DNA from: DATKUA01 sp965602675
GTDB taxonomy: Bacteria > Acidobacteriota > DATKUA01
Assembly: GCA_965602675.1 (NCBI GenBank)
Contig: CBFCZO010000020.1
Coordinates: 1-41,885 of the forward strand
DNA: 41,885 bases
Direction of reading: 5' to 3'
This document shows positions 1 through 7,544 of the stretch, one piece after another (the first letter of the stretch is position 1; each line of letters opens with the position of its first letter). The position numbers and the translations under genes were made by a program. The notes under the pieces were generated by a model, which ran no database searches, was not told the DNA's origin, and saw only the letters and a list, made by a program, of their open reading frames with translations.

Positions 1-1
1 G

Positions 2-247
2 AAAGACATCGTTTGCCGCGATGTTGCGGTCCTCGTAGATCGAGAGCAGGGAGCCGCCGCTGCCGCCGAGCAAAAGGGATTCAACCTTCACGCTCTCGTG
101 CCGCTGAAGTCGAAGGGACTGCAGTGGCTGCGCGAGGGTATGGATCCGCTCGAGCACGAGGTGATCTCCGATTACCTCAAGGATGCCCAGCGCTACCAGG
201 ACGAGATTCTCCAAAAAGACCTCATCGCCCTGGCGAAAAGGGCTTAA
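2..247 (+). CDS. pyrE: Orotate phosphoribosyltransferase, C-terminal part (5' end outside window)
   Basis: The open frame enters from the left edge and ends at TAA 245-247, giving the last 81 residues. Near its start is the sequence VLVDREQGA, which matches the PRPP-binding loop with the D-R-E-Q-G signature typical of orotate phosphoribosyltransferases. An amphipathic C-terminal tail rich in K, E and Q follows. The family converts orotate and PRPP to OMP in de novo pyrimidine synthesis, in the cytosol. The next gene, converging from the right, is a nucleobase permease, which fits a nucleotide-metabolism neighbourhood. The catalytic dimerisation loop lies outside the window, so another type I phosphoribosyltransferase remains possible. 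Confidence 0.6.
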   Translation, partial: KDIVCRDVAVLVDREQGAAAAAEQKGFNLHALVPLKSKGLQWLREGMDPLEHEVISDYLKDAQRYQDEILQKDLIALAKRA

Positions 248-300
248 TATATTTCCAAGATTGAACCGTTGATGTATAGCGTCGGGCTTACGCCTGGCTA

Positions 301-317
301 ATCGCGATATGCGCGAT
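301..317. terminator. Short hairpin between convergent genes, possible weak terminator
   Basis: ATCGCG (301-306) and CGCGAT (312-317) form a perfect 6-bp stem with a 5-nt loop in the gap between the phosphoribosyltransferase stop and the stop of the convergent permease. No clear T-run follows on either strand, so intrinsic termination is uncertain. Confidence 0.3.
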
Positions 318-331
318 GGTTGTCCTTCCCC

Positions 332-1681
332 TCACGTCGTCGAATAAACCAACACAATCATCGCCAGGCTCACGGCAGCCATCACCCAGTTGAGCCAGGT
401 GATCTCCTTCGTCTTCGCCCCGATCAGCTTGCAGAGCGGGTAAGCGATGAAGCCTGCGGCGAGGCCGTCGTGGATCGTCTTCATCGCGGCCATCACCAGG
501 ATGGTCAGCAAGGCAGGCACTATCTCAGTCCAGTCGGCCCAGTCGATCTTACGCAACTCGGTCATCATCAGCAGGCCGACGGCGATCAGCACCGGCCCAA
601 TTATCACCGCCGACGAGAGGCCGGCCCAAAGCGGCGTGAAGAAGATCGCCAGCAGGAAAAGGATTGCCGACACCACTGATGCGAAGCCCGTGCGCGCGCC
701 CTGCGCCACTCCGGCGCTCGACTCGATGTAGCTGGTCACCGTCGAAACGCCCATCAGCGAGCCGGCGACTGTGCCGATGGCGTCCGACATCAGCGCTCCC
801 TTGACGCGCGGCAGCGTGCCGTCCGGATTCAGCAGCTTGGCTTTCTGCGCCACGCCGATCAGCGTTCCCATCGTGTCGAAGAGATCGATGAAGAGGAATA
901 TGGCGATGTATGGCAGCAGGCTCAGTGTCAGGGCGCCGACGATGTCGATGCTCAGGAACGTGGGGGCGATCGACGGGATCGGGGCGGTGATCCTGTCGAC
1001 GCTGATCAGCCCGAAGGCGGTCGCAACGCCCGCGCCCGCGATCATCCCCAGGAAGAGCGAGCCCGGGACGCGCAGGAGGTAGAGCCCGCCGATGATGGCG
1101 AAGTTGATCACGAAGACGAGGAAGATCGTGCCGTCGAAGCCTATGCTGGCGTCCCACCGCAGGAAGCTGTAATCGGCCGGCGGCTGGCCGATTACCGGGT
1201 TGGGAAACGCGTAGAGCACTCCGAGAACGAGGATGAACAGTCCGATACCCACCGCTATCGCCGATTTCAGCGAGACGCTGATCAGCGCGATTATCTTCTC
1301 GCGTATTTTGAACAGCGAGATCAGCAGGAATATGAAGCCTGCGATGAAAATCGCTCCCAGTGCCGCTTGCGGCGACGATGCCACTCCGCTGCCGATCACC
1401 ATCGCGAAGAGCACGTTGATGCCCATGCCCGGCGCCAGCGCGATCGGGTAGTTGGCCGCGAAGGCCATCACCAGCGTCGCGAAAGCGCTCATCAGGCAGG
1501 TGGCCACCATTATCGAGAAGAAGACGTCGTCCTGCCCGGCCCAGTTCGGGGCGTGGCTGCGCATCAACGACGGCTGGGCGGTGATGATGTAGGCCATCGT
1601 CATGAAGGTAACCGCGCCGCCGAGAATCTCGCGGAAATATGTGGAACCGCTGCCCTTTACCTTGAACAAACGTTCGAACAT
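332..1681 (-). CDS. AzgA-type (NCS2) purine/nucleobase permease
   Basis: This 449-residue, very hydrophobic inner-membrane protein has about 12 predicted membrane segments. The start resembles the AzgA/PbuG branch of the nucleobase:cation symporters: an F-K-V-K-G-S-G-S-T followed by R-E-I-L-G-G-A-V-T-F-M-T-M-A-Y-I. The segment FDTMGTLIGVA near residues 268-278 is a hallmark of the family. Members take up hypoxanthine, guanine or adenine by proton symport. The length is normal for the family. A G-rich ribosome site (GGGGGGG) lies just before the ATG at 1681. The substrate cannot be read from sequence. It converges with the phosphoribosyltransferase gene and is probably transcribed alone. Confidence 0.9.
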   Translation of the reverse strand: MFERLFKVKGSGSTYFREILGGAVTFMTMAYIITAQPSLMRSHAPNWAGQDDVFFSIMVATCLMSAFATLVMAFAANYPIALAPGMGINVLFAMVIGSGVASSPQAALGAIFIAGFIFLLISLFKIREKIIALISVSLKSAIAVGIGLFILVLGVLYAFPNPVIGQPPADYSFLRWDASIGFDGTIFLVFVINFAIIGGLYLLRVPGSLFLGMIAGAGVATAFGLISVDRITAPIPSIAPTFLSIDIVGALTLSLLPYIAIFLFIDLFDTMGTLIGVAQKAKLLNPDGTLPRVKGALMSDAIGTVAGSLMGVSTVTSYIESSAGVAQGARTGFASVVSAILFLLAIFFTPLWAGLSSAVIIGPVLIAVGLLMMTELRKIDWADWTEIVPALLTILVMAAMKTIHDGLAAGFIAYPLCKLIGAKTKEITWLNWVMAAVSLAMIVLVYSTT

Positions 1682-1748
1682 TTTCCCCCCCTTGTCACAC
1701 GGAGAAACTCAACGACTTCGAAAAGACGGATATCGACACGATTACTAC

Positions 1749-1778
1749 ATTCTATTCTTGGGAAACTGCGGTCGACAA
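1749..1778 (-). promoter_or_regulatory. Candidate sigma70 promoter of the permease gene
   Basis: Read on the minus strand, TTGTCG (1778-1773) and TAGAAT (1754-1749) are separated by 18 bp. The -10 matches the consensus at five of six bases and the -35 at four. They lie about 70 bp before the permease start. No purine-riboswitch core was recognised in the leader. Confidence 0.4.
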
Positions 1779-1845
1779 TCAAGTGATGAATAGCGATAGG
1801 CCGCCGAGCGCGCTGGCACTAAACTCGGCGGCCGGAGTGTAGGGA

Positions 1846-2046
1846 ATGAATCAGTTACTTTCGAGGCGACAGTCGCAGCAACTGGTTGTATACGTCGCAG
1901 GCGATGAAGATATCGCCCGCGATCTGGGAATCAGTTATCGCACCACGAAAAACCACGTTTACAACATCTTTAACAAGCTGGGGATTCACAGTCGCTCTGA
2001 GGAGATTCACATCGGCATCTGCCTCAGGCTGCTCAATAAGAGCTGA
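1846..2046 (+). CDS. Stand-alone LuxR/GerE-type HTH protein, possibly a remnant
   Basis: The 66 residues are little more than one GerE DNA-binding domain. Residues about 20-45 (DIARDLGISYRTTKNHVYNI) contain the recognition helix and are followed by F-N-K-L-G-I-H-S-R-S-E, the usual end of the fold. The acidic residue normally in the R-E pair at the domain start is missing. An in-frame stop at 1840-1842 excludes a longer protein, and no receiver or sensor domain is visible upstream. The only SD-like run (AGGGA) abuts the ATG, so translation may be poor. It is either a minimal HTH regulator or the 3' relic of a larger LuxR-family regulator; I cannot decide between them. Confidence 0.45.
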   Translation: MNQLLSRRQSQQLVVYVAGDEDIARDLGISYRTTKNHVYNIFNKLGIHSRSEEIHIGICLRLLNKS

Positions 2047-2084
2047 AAATCGATATTGACCATCGAATTCCTTAAGCGCCCGCC

Positions 2085-2114
2085 TTGACGCTGCCTCGAA
2101 GGCTGGGCTATAAA
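2085..2114 (+). promoter_or_regulatory. Strong sigma70-type promoter of the methyltransferase-amidohydrolase unit
   Basis: TTGACG (2085-2090) and TATAAA (2109-2114) are 18 bp apart and each matches consensus at five of six positions. Predicted transcription starts near 2121, about 25 nt before the methyltransferase ATG. Confidence 0.6.
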
Positions 2115-2145
2115 CGACAGGCTGCCTTTTGCGAGTGGGGGTGCC

Positions 2146-2937
2146 ATGGCTGACCATCTTTCACCGGAATTGCATGAGCTCACCTACAGCTATCGCGATT
2201 ACGAGGCTGAGGTGACCTTCGTCGAGCTCTGCTGGCAGGAGTACACGGAGTGCGACAACAACCGCGTGCTAGACATGGGATGCGGCATCGGCGAGCACAC
2301 GCGCCAGTTCATCCTGCGCGGCTACGAGTGCGACGGCTTCGATTGCGATCCCGAGATGATCGAATTCGCCCGGAAAAAGTTAGAGGCTGAAGGAATCAAG
2401 GCCGACATCTGGCACGACAACATGCACAAGTTCGAAGTCGACCGCAAATACGGCCTGGCGATAAACATGCTCGCCTCCGCAAACTTCATCCTCACAAACG
2501 AGGAGATGATCACCCACCTGAGCTCCGTCGCCCGCTCCCTCGACACCGGCGGTATCCTGCTGCTGGAAATGTTCCATCCCAGGGAATACGGCTTCCCGAA
2601 GGACAATCCCCTCAACAACTGGGAAATATATGGCGACGACTTCTATCTCGAGTGCATCCTGCACTTCAATCAGGAGCCGCTCGATACGATCTCCCAAACT
2701 CAACGCACGACCAAGAAGGTGACAATCACCCGCAACGAGACGACGGAGGAGATACTGCTTGATCGAAAGCAGCGCGTTTATCTCTACCAGGAATTCAGGG
2801 CGCTGGTTGAGAGCGCCGGCGGATTCGAGATGGTCAACTGCTACGGCGCCTTTAATCCGGAGCGCACCATCGATAACACAAAGCGCTCCTGGCGGATGAT
2901 TCCCGTCCTCCGCCGAACCGAGGGGGAAATAAAATGA
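2146..2937 (+). CDS. Class I SAM-dependent methyltransferase
   Basis: The 263-residue protein has the Rossmann methyltransferase motif I, VLDMGCGIG, at residues 41-49, and an acidic residue at the end of strand 2 (GFDCDPEMIE). The TGGILLLEMFHP stretch is the usual post-motif strand. This matches the Methyltransf_25/UbiE-like fold of soluble small-molecule methyltransferases; the acceptor is not identifiable. The C-terminal third carries extra beta-rich sequence that could form the substrate lid. It has its own good promoter and a G-rich ribosome site, and its stop overlaps the next gene's start by four bases (ATGA), so it is translationally coupled to the first amidohydrolase. No clue links the methyl acceptor to the hydrolase substrate. 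Confidence 0.85.
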   Translation: MADHLSPELHELTYSYRDYEAEVTFVELCWQEYTECDNNRVLDMGCGIGEHTRQFILRGYECDGFDCDPEMIEFARKKLEAEGIKADIWHDNMHKFEVDRKYGLAINMLASANFILTNEEMITHLSSVARSLDTGGILLLEMFHPREYGFPKDNPLNNWEIYGDDFYLECILHFNQEPLDTISQTQRTTKKVTITRNETTEEILLDRKQRVYLYQEFRALVESAGGFEMVNCYGAFNPERTIDNTKRSWRMIPVLRRTEGEIK

Positions 2938-4637
2938 AAAGTGGTTATCACGCCGGCTTGATGCTTCTGCTTGCCGCAACAGCCGCACTCACTTTGCTTT
3001 TCTTCGGCTGCCAGCCTGCCGTCGAACAGCAGGCCGACCTCATCCTCCACAACGGCACCGTTTACACGGTCAGCGAGGATTGGAAGATCGCTTCGGCGAT
3101 CGCTGTCAAAGGCAATAAAATCCTTGCCACGGGGAGCGACAAGGAAATCGAGGCATACGCCGGACTGGACACGCGGAAGATCGACCTCGAAGGTAAAACC
3201 GTCGTCCCCGGTTTGATCGATGCCCACGCCCATCTCACGGGTTACGCGTCCAGCCTAGACCAATTGGATCTGGTCGGTACTTCGAGTGCTGAAGATATCG
3301 CCGAGATGGTCAAATCCAAGGCGGCTGAGGTTGGCAGGCACAACTGGGTGACCGGCAGGGGATGGGATCAGAACGACTGGCCAGTGAAAGTCTTCCCGAA
3401 TCATTTGGTTCTCGATCAGGCTGCGCCTGAGAATCCGGTCGTGTTGACTCGCATCGACGGCCACGCCTCCTGGGCCAACGCCAAGGCGATGGAGTTGGCC
3501 GGTGTGACGCGCGATACGCAGGCCCCCCCCGGCGGAGAGATAATCCTTGATGAGCGTGCAAATCCCACCGGCATCTTCGTCGACGCGGCTCAGGGATTGA
3601 TCAGGAGACACGTGCCGTCCTCCTCGCCGGAACGTCTTAAAGAACTGGCTTTGCAGGCCGTCAATAACTGCCTCGCGGTTGGGCTCACCGGCGTTCATGA
3701 CATGGGAGGCGGCCCGGCCCAAATCGATATGTACAGAGAGCTGATAGAAGAGGGCAGGTTCCCGTTCAGAGTTTATTTCAACCTTAGCGCTTCACTCCCC
3801 AACCTCGATGAGCTGCTCGCGGAGGGGCAACAGAATTTCGGCGACGGGAAGTTTGTAGTCCGCAGCGTCAAGTGCTTCGCCGACGGCGCGCTCGGCTCGC
3901 GCGGCGCCCTCATGCTTGAGCCATACAGCGACCGGCCGGACAGCACCGGGCTTGTGGTGAACAGTCAGGAGGTGTTGACCGACCAGGCCACACGCGCACT
4001 CCGGGCCGGCTTCCAGGTCAGCACTCACGCGATCGGCGACGGCGGCAACCACATCACGCTCAACGCCTACGAGGCTGCGCTGAAGGCGGTGCCGACCGAG
4101 GATCACAGGATGCGAATCGAGCACGCCCAGATCATCGCCCCCGACGACATCCAGCGCTTCGCCGAGATCGGTGTCCTGCCGAGCATGCAGCCGACCCACT
4201 GCACTTCGGACCTGCCGTGGGCGATTGACCGCGTGGGTACGGAGCGCATCAAGGGTGCCTACGCCTGGCGTCAACTGCTCGACACCGGTGTTATCATCCC
4301 CAGCGGATCGGACTTTCCCGTCGAGCTGATTGACCCGCGCCTGGGCCTCTACGCAGCCGTGACGCGCAAGCATCCCGACGGCACCCCCGCCAAGCCTTAT
4401 TATCCCGAGCATTTCCAGGAAGTTATGACGCGCGAGGAGGCGCTCAAAGGCTTCACCATCTGGGCTGCGTACGCTGCATTCGCGGAGGACTGGCTTGGCA
4501 GCCTCGAGCCCGGAAAGCGGGCCGACCTGGTCGTTTTCGATCGCGATATATTGAAGGTCGAGCCGGGGGAGATCCTCGAAGCCGCGATCGTAATGACGAT
4601 GGTGGATGGGGAGATCGCCTACGAGAACAAACAATAG
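2934..4637 (+). CDS. YtcJ-type amidohydrolase (family 3), predicted lipoprotein, copy 1
   Basis: The 567-residue protein belongs to the Amidohydro_3/YtcJ branch of the metal-dependent hydrolases. A hydrophobic leader ends in L-F-F-G-C (Cys26), a slightly atypical lipobox, so it is probably membrane-anchored and periplasmic. The metal-binding HxH is D-A-H-A-H (His98, His100). Further family landmarks are D-G-H-A-S-W, H-A-I-G-D-G-G-N, R-I-E-H-A-Q and S-D-F-P-V-E. The N- and C-terminal beta-sandwich pieces are present, ending with the G-K-R-A-D-L-V-V region. Substrates of this family (cyclic amides, formyl groups, others) cannot be predicted. It overlaps the methyltransferase gene by four bases and is followed by a paralogue. 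Confidence 0.9.
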   Translation: MKSGYHAGLMLLLAATAALTLLFFGCQPAVEQQADLILHNGTVYTVSEDWKIASAIAVKGNKILATGSDKEIEAYAGLDTRKIDLEGKTVVPGLIDAHAHLTGYASSLDQLDLVGTSSAEDIAEMVKSKAAEVGRHNWVTGRGWDQNDWPVKVFPNHLVLDQAAPENPVVLTRIDGHASWANAKAMELAGVTRDTQAPPGGEIILDERANPTGIFVDAAQGLIRRHVPSSSPERLKELALQAVNNCLAVGLTGVHDMGGGPAQIDMYRELIEEGRFPFRVYFNLSASLPNLDELLAEGQQNFGDGKFVVRSVKCFADGALGSRGALMLEPYSDRPDSTGLVVNSQEVLTDQATRALRAGFQVSTHAIGDGGNHITLNAYEAALKAVPTEDHRMRIEHAQIIAPDDIQRFAEIGVLPSMQPTHCTSDLPWAIDRVGTERIKGAYAWRQLLDTGVIIPSGSDFPVELIDPRLGLYAAVTRKHPDGTPAKPYYPEHFQEVMTREEALKGFTIWAAYAAFAEDWLGSLEPGKRADLVVFDRDILKVEPGEILEAAIVMTMVDGEIAYENKQ

Positions 4638-4643
4638 CCTGTC

Positions 4644-4658
4644 TGGCACGTAATTTGC
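4644..4658 (+). promoter_or_regulatory. Sigma54 (-24/-12) promoter match before the second amidohydrolase
   Basis: TGGCACG (4644-4650) followed after four bases by TTGC (4655-4658) reproduces the sigma54 consensus, with the invariant GG (4645-4646) and GC (4657-4658) exactly ten bases apart. It falls in the 64-bp gap between the paralogues and would start transcription near 4670, about 32 nt before the ATG at 4702. No enhancer-binding protein gene is present in the window. Confidence 0.65.
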
Positions 4659-4701
4659 CGACTCACCGTAACAGAACTATTACCGAAAAAGGGGGATAAT
4701 C

Positions 4702-6426
4702 ATGCCTGCCACGACCGCAAGTGCGTCTACTTTGCTCTCCTTTAGCGCGGCAATTGCAGCAACCGTCTTCCTGTTCTTCACTTCGTGTTCACCCGGTGGA
4801 GGGCCCGCCCGGGCGGATGTCGTCTTCCTCAATGGTGTGATCTACACGGTGGACAACCAATTCACAGTCGTCGAGGCCGTCGCAGTCAAGGACGAGAAGT
4901 TTATCGCTATCGGAATCAATGAGGAAATATTGGCGCTGGCCGGTGAAAACACCAGGCAGGTTGACCTGGCTGGCAGGGCTGTCGTTCCGGGATTGGTGGA
5001 CGCTCATGCGCACATGATGATGTACGCTCTCGGCCTCGATCAGATCAACGCCATGGGCGCCGTCAGCGTGGAGGCGGTGGCGGAAATGGTGGCCGCGCGC
5101 GCCACGCAGCTCGAACCGGGCGAGTGGATTCTCGGGCATGGCTGGGATAGCAACGACTGGCCCGGCATGGCCTTCCCCACGCGCGCGATTCTCGACGAGG
5201 CCGCCCCGGAAAATCCGGTTTGCCTTTCCAAGCAGGACGGCCACGCCTCCTGGCTTAACAGCGCGGCCTTGCGCATCGCCGGAATTGACCGCGACACGCC
5301 CGACACTCCCGGAGGCAGGATCGTTCATGACTCCGCCGGCGAGCCGACGGGCATTCTCGTCGACACCGCGATTGACCTTGTGGACCGCCATATCCCCGAA
5401 GCGACGTTCGAAAAGAAGAAGGAGCTTCTCACCAAGGCCGTGCAGGAGTGGCTGGCGGTCGGCCTCGTCGGTATTCATGACATGGGCGGAGGAGAGGATA
5501 ACGCCGAAGTCGTCAAAGCGCTTATCGACGAGAACGCCTTCCCCTTCAGGATTTATTACAGTTACAACAACACTATAGATAATCTCGATCAACTGCTCGC
5601 GGCCGGACCCGTGGAATACGGCGAAGGCCGGCTGGTGATCAGGAGCATCAAGGCTTTCATCGACGGCTCGCTCGGCTCGCACAGCGCAGCGCTGTTGGAG
5701 CCGTTTGAAGGCCGCCCGGGCGATACCGGCTTGCAGGTGATGAGCCGCGAAGAGCTCGCACAACTCGGTGAGCGCTGCCTCAATTCGGGTTTCCAGTTGA
5801 CGACTCACGCCTGCGGCGACCGGGGCGCGCGAATCATCCTCGACGCTTACGAGGACGCACTGAGCCGTGTGCCAGCCGACGACCACCGCTTCCGCATGGA
5901 GCACGCACAGATGGTGCATCCCACCGACATCCCGCGCTTCGCCTCACTGGGAGTCATCCCCAGCATGCAGCCAACCCACTGCACATCCGACCATCCCTGG
6001 GTGATCGAGTTGGTTGGGCAGGAGCGGGCGGCATACTTATACGCCTGGCGCAGCATGCTCGACGCAGGCGCTTACGTGCCATGCGGCTCCGATTTCCCTG
6101 TTGAGGATATCAATCCGATGCTCGGCATTTACGCCGCCGTCACGAGGCAGCACCCCGACGGCACGCCAGAGAACGGTTACAGTCCCGAACAGCGCATGAC
6201 CCGCGAGGAAGTCCTCAAAGGTTTTACCATCTGGGCTGCAAAAGCGGCGTTCCAGGAGGACTGGCTCGGCAGCATCGAGCCCGGCAAGCGGGCCGACCTG
6301 GTGGTCCTCGATCGGGACATCATGAAGGTGCCGCCGCTGGAAATCATCGGAACAAAGGTCCTTCTGACGATTCTCGACGGCGAAGTAGTCTACACGAGCG
6401 ATTTGGAACAAACGAGGGAGCAATAG
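4702..6426 (+). CDS. YtcJ-type amidohydrolase (family 3), predicted lipoprotein, copy 2
   Basis: This 574-residue paralogue of the preceding gene is alignable over its whole length and shares all catalytic landmarks: D-A-H-A-H metal site, D-G-H-A-S-W, H-A-C-G-D-R-G-A, R-M-E-H-A-Q and S-D-F-P-V-E. The signal segment ends F-F-T-S-C (Cys29), a lipobox, so it too should be a periplasm-facing lipoprotein. A clear AAGGGGG ribosome site precedes the ATG. The two copies differ most in the signal region and in the segment around residues 280-330, which may carry different specificity. The sigma54-like site just upstream suggests that this copy and the following reductase gene can be expressed separately from copy 1. 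Confidence 0.9.
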   Translation: MPATTASASTLLSFSAAIAATVFLFFTSCSPGGGPARADVVFLNGVIYTVDNQFTVVEAVAVKDEKFIAIGINEEILALAGENTRQVDLAGRAVVPGLVDAHAHMMMYALGLDQINAMGAVSVEAVAEMVAARATQLEPGEWILGHGWDSNDWPGMAFPTRAILDEAAPENPVCLSKQDGHASWLNSAALRIAGIDRDTPDTPGGRIVHDSAGEPTGILVDTAIDLVDRHIPEATFEKKKELLTKAVQEWLAVGLVGIHDMGGGEDNAEVVKALIDENAFPFRIYYSYNNTIDNLDQLLAAGPVEYGEGRLVIRSIKAFIDGSLGSHSAALLEPFEGRPGDTGLQVMSREELAQLGERCLNSGFQLTTHACGDRGARIILDAYEDALSRVPADDHRFRMEHAQMVHPTDIPRFASLGVIPSMQPTHCTSDHPWVIELVGQERAAYLYAWRSMLDAGAYVPCGSDFPVEDINPMLGIYAAVTRQHPDGTPENGYSPEQRMTREEVLKGFTIWAAKAAFQEDWLGSIEPGKRADLVVLDRDIMKVPPLEIIGTKVLLTILDGEVVYTSDLEQTREQ

Positions 6427-6430
6427 TAAT

Positions 6431-7396
6431 TTGACCACCCGCGAGAGCACGTGTTTCCTCACCGGGATTTCCGGGTTTGTCGGCTCAGAACTCTGCCGCG
6501 AGCTGCTGGAACGCGGATATCGCGTTATCGGGCTTGCACTGGCAGGGGAGGACCTGTCCAGGCTTGATGCAGTCCGCGATCGGATCGAATTGATAACCGG
6601 GGATCTGGCGGATAAAAACAGTCTCGACAGCGCTGTCCGTGATGCCGGAGCGGACCTGGTCGTCCACCTCGCGGCTGAGAGCGCGCCGGCCGAGAGTTTC
6701 AAGCATCCGCTGAGGTTCTTCCGCACCAACACCCTGGGTACGCTGAACCTGCTCGAGTCGGTTCGGCATTTCGGCAAAGGCAAACGCTTCGTGTTTCTCT
6801 CTTCGGCGGAAGTCTACGGGGCGGTCGAAACCGGCGCTCTGCCCCTCACTGAAGCGACTCCGCTCAGGCCCGTGAATCCCTACGCGGCGAGCAAGGTCGC
6901 CGGCCACTTCCATCTGGTGCAGTATGCGATGCATTTCGGCCTCGAGACGGTCGAGGTGCGGCCTTTCAACATGATCGGGCCGGGGCAGGACCTCGGCTTT
7001 GTGCTGCCGGATTTCGCCTCGCAGGTGGCCGCAATCGTCAAAGGCGGGAAGGAGCGCAGTATCAGGGTGGGGCGCCTGAGCGACCGAAGAGACTTCGTCG
7101 ATGTGCGAGACGCCGTGCGTGCGGTCGCCGACATAGCCGAACAAGGCCACAGTGGCGAAGTCTATCACGTCTGCCGGGGCGAGGCAGTCGAGATCAAACG
7201 CCTGCTCGACATCCTGCTCGAGGAAGCCGGCACCGTCATCGAAGTATCGCAGGATCCCGCCAGGCTGCGCCCCGCCAAAGTCCCCGTTCTCTATGGTTCA
7301 CACGAGAAATTGACCGCGCTGAACGGATGGCGGCCTCGGATTCCATTGAGGGAGACCGTCAGGGACACACTCGCTCACTGGTTGTCGAGGATCTGA
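6431..7396 (+). CDS. NAD-dependent epimerase/dehydratase, RMD (GDP-6-deoxy-D-lyxo-4-hexulose reductase)-like
   Basis: The 321-residue extended short-chain dehydrogenase has the NAD-binding G-x-x-G-x-x-G (TGISGFVGSEL, about residues 11-21). It has the catalytic Ser in F-L-S-S-A-E-V-Y-G, and the Y-x-x-x-K pair in Y-A-A-S-K. The run G-P-G-Q followed by G-F-V-L-P-D-F, and later R-D-F-V-D-V-R-D, is typical of the RMD/GDP-mannose dehydratase-related reductases. It probably acts on a nucleotide-activated 6-deoxyhexose. The start is TTG at 6431, supported by GAGGGAG about 10 nt upstream; no in-frame ATG gives a complete Rossmann motif. It lies four bases after the amidohydrolase stop and is cotranscribed with it. 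Epimerase activity on another NDP-sugar is the main alternative. Confidence 0.8.
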   Translation: MTTRESTCFLTGISGFVGSELCRELLERGYRVIGLALAGEDLSRLDAVRDRIELITGDLADKNSLDSAVRDAGADLVVHLAAESAPAESFKHPLRFFRTNTLGTLNLLESVRHFGKGKRFVFLSSAEVYGAVETGALPLTEATPLRPVNPYAASKVAGHFHLVQYAMHFGLETVEVRPFNMIGPGQDLGFVLPDFASQVAAIVKGGKERSIRVGRLSDRRDFVDVRDAVRAVADIAEQGHSGEVYHVCRGEAVEIKRLLDILLEEAGTVIEVSQDPARLRPAKVPVLYGSHEKLTALNGWRPRIPLRETVRDTLAHWLSRI

Positions 7397-7434
7397 TCGC
7401 CTCCGAACCGGATTGAAATCCAATTCCCGGGCGC

Positions 7435-7475
7435 TTGACCAAGATCAAATACAGGCCCGGCCTTCTTCGTATAAG
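7435..7475 (+). promoter_or_regulatory. FNR/DNR-like operator with class II promoter geometry
   Basis: TTGACCAAGATCAA (7435-7448) matches the FNR-family palindrome TTGAT-N4-ATCAA at nine of ten positions. A -10 box TATAAG (7470-7475) follows. The implied transcription start (about 7482-7483) puts the operator centre at about -41, the class II activator position, with no clear -35 box. It precedes the DUF438-hemerythrin gene by about 100 nt. Confidence 0.6.
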
Positions 7476-7486
7476 TTGTACCGATG

Positions 7487-7513
7487 CCGGAAGGTTGTTT
7501 AGCCGCCTTCCGG
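7487..7513 (+). other. Leader hairpin in the DUF438-hemerythrin 5' UTR
   Basis: CCGGAAGG (7487-7494) and CCTTCCGG (7506-7513) form a perfect 8-bp stem with an 11-nt loop, starting a few bases after the predicted transcription start. No T-run follows, so it looks like a 5'-end stabilising stem rather than a terminator. Confidence 0.4.
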
Positions 7514-7544
7514 GTAGTCGGGCTGACAATATGAGGGTAGTGAC

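Noticed and set aside
1814..1828. TGGCAC upstream of the LuxR-type fragment as a sigma54 -24 element
   Set aside because: The -12 dinucleotide is missing at the required spacing (GG-N10-GG; a GC appears only at N11).
4789..5919. 376-codon minus-strand open frame inside the second amidohydrolase
   Set aside because: It is wholly antisense to a protein with intact catalytic motifs; long antisense frames are expected in GC-rich coding DNA.
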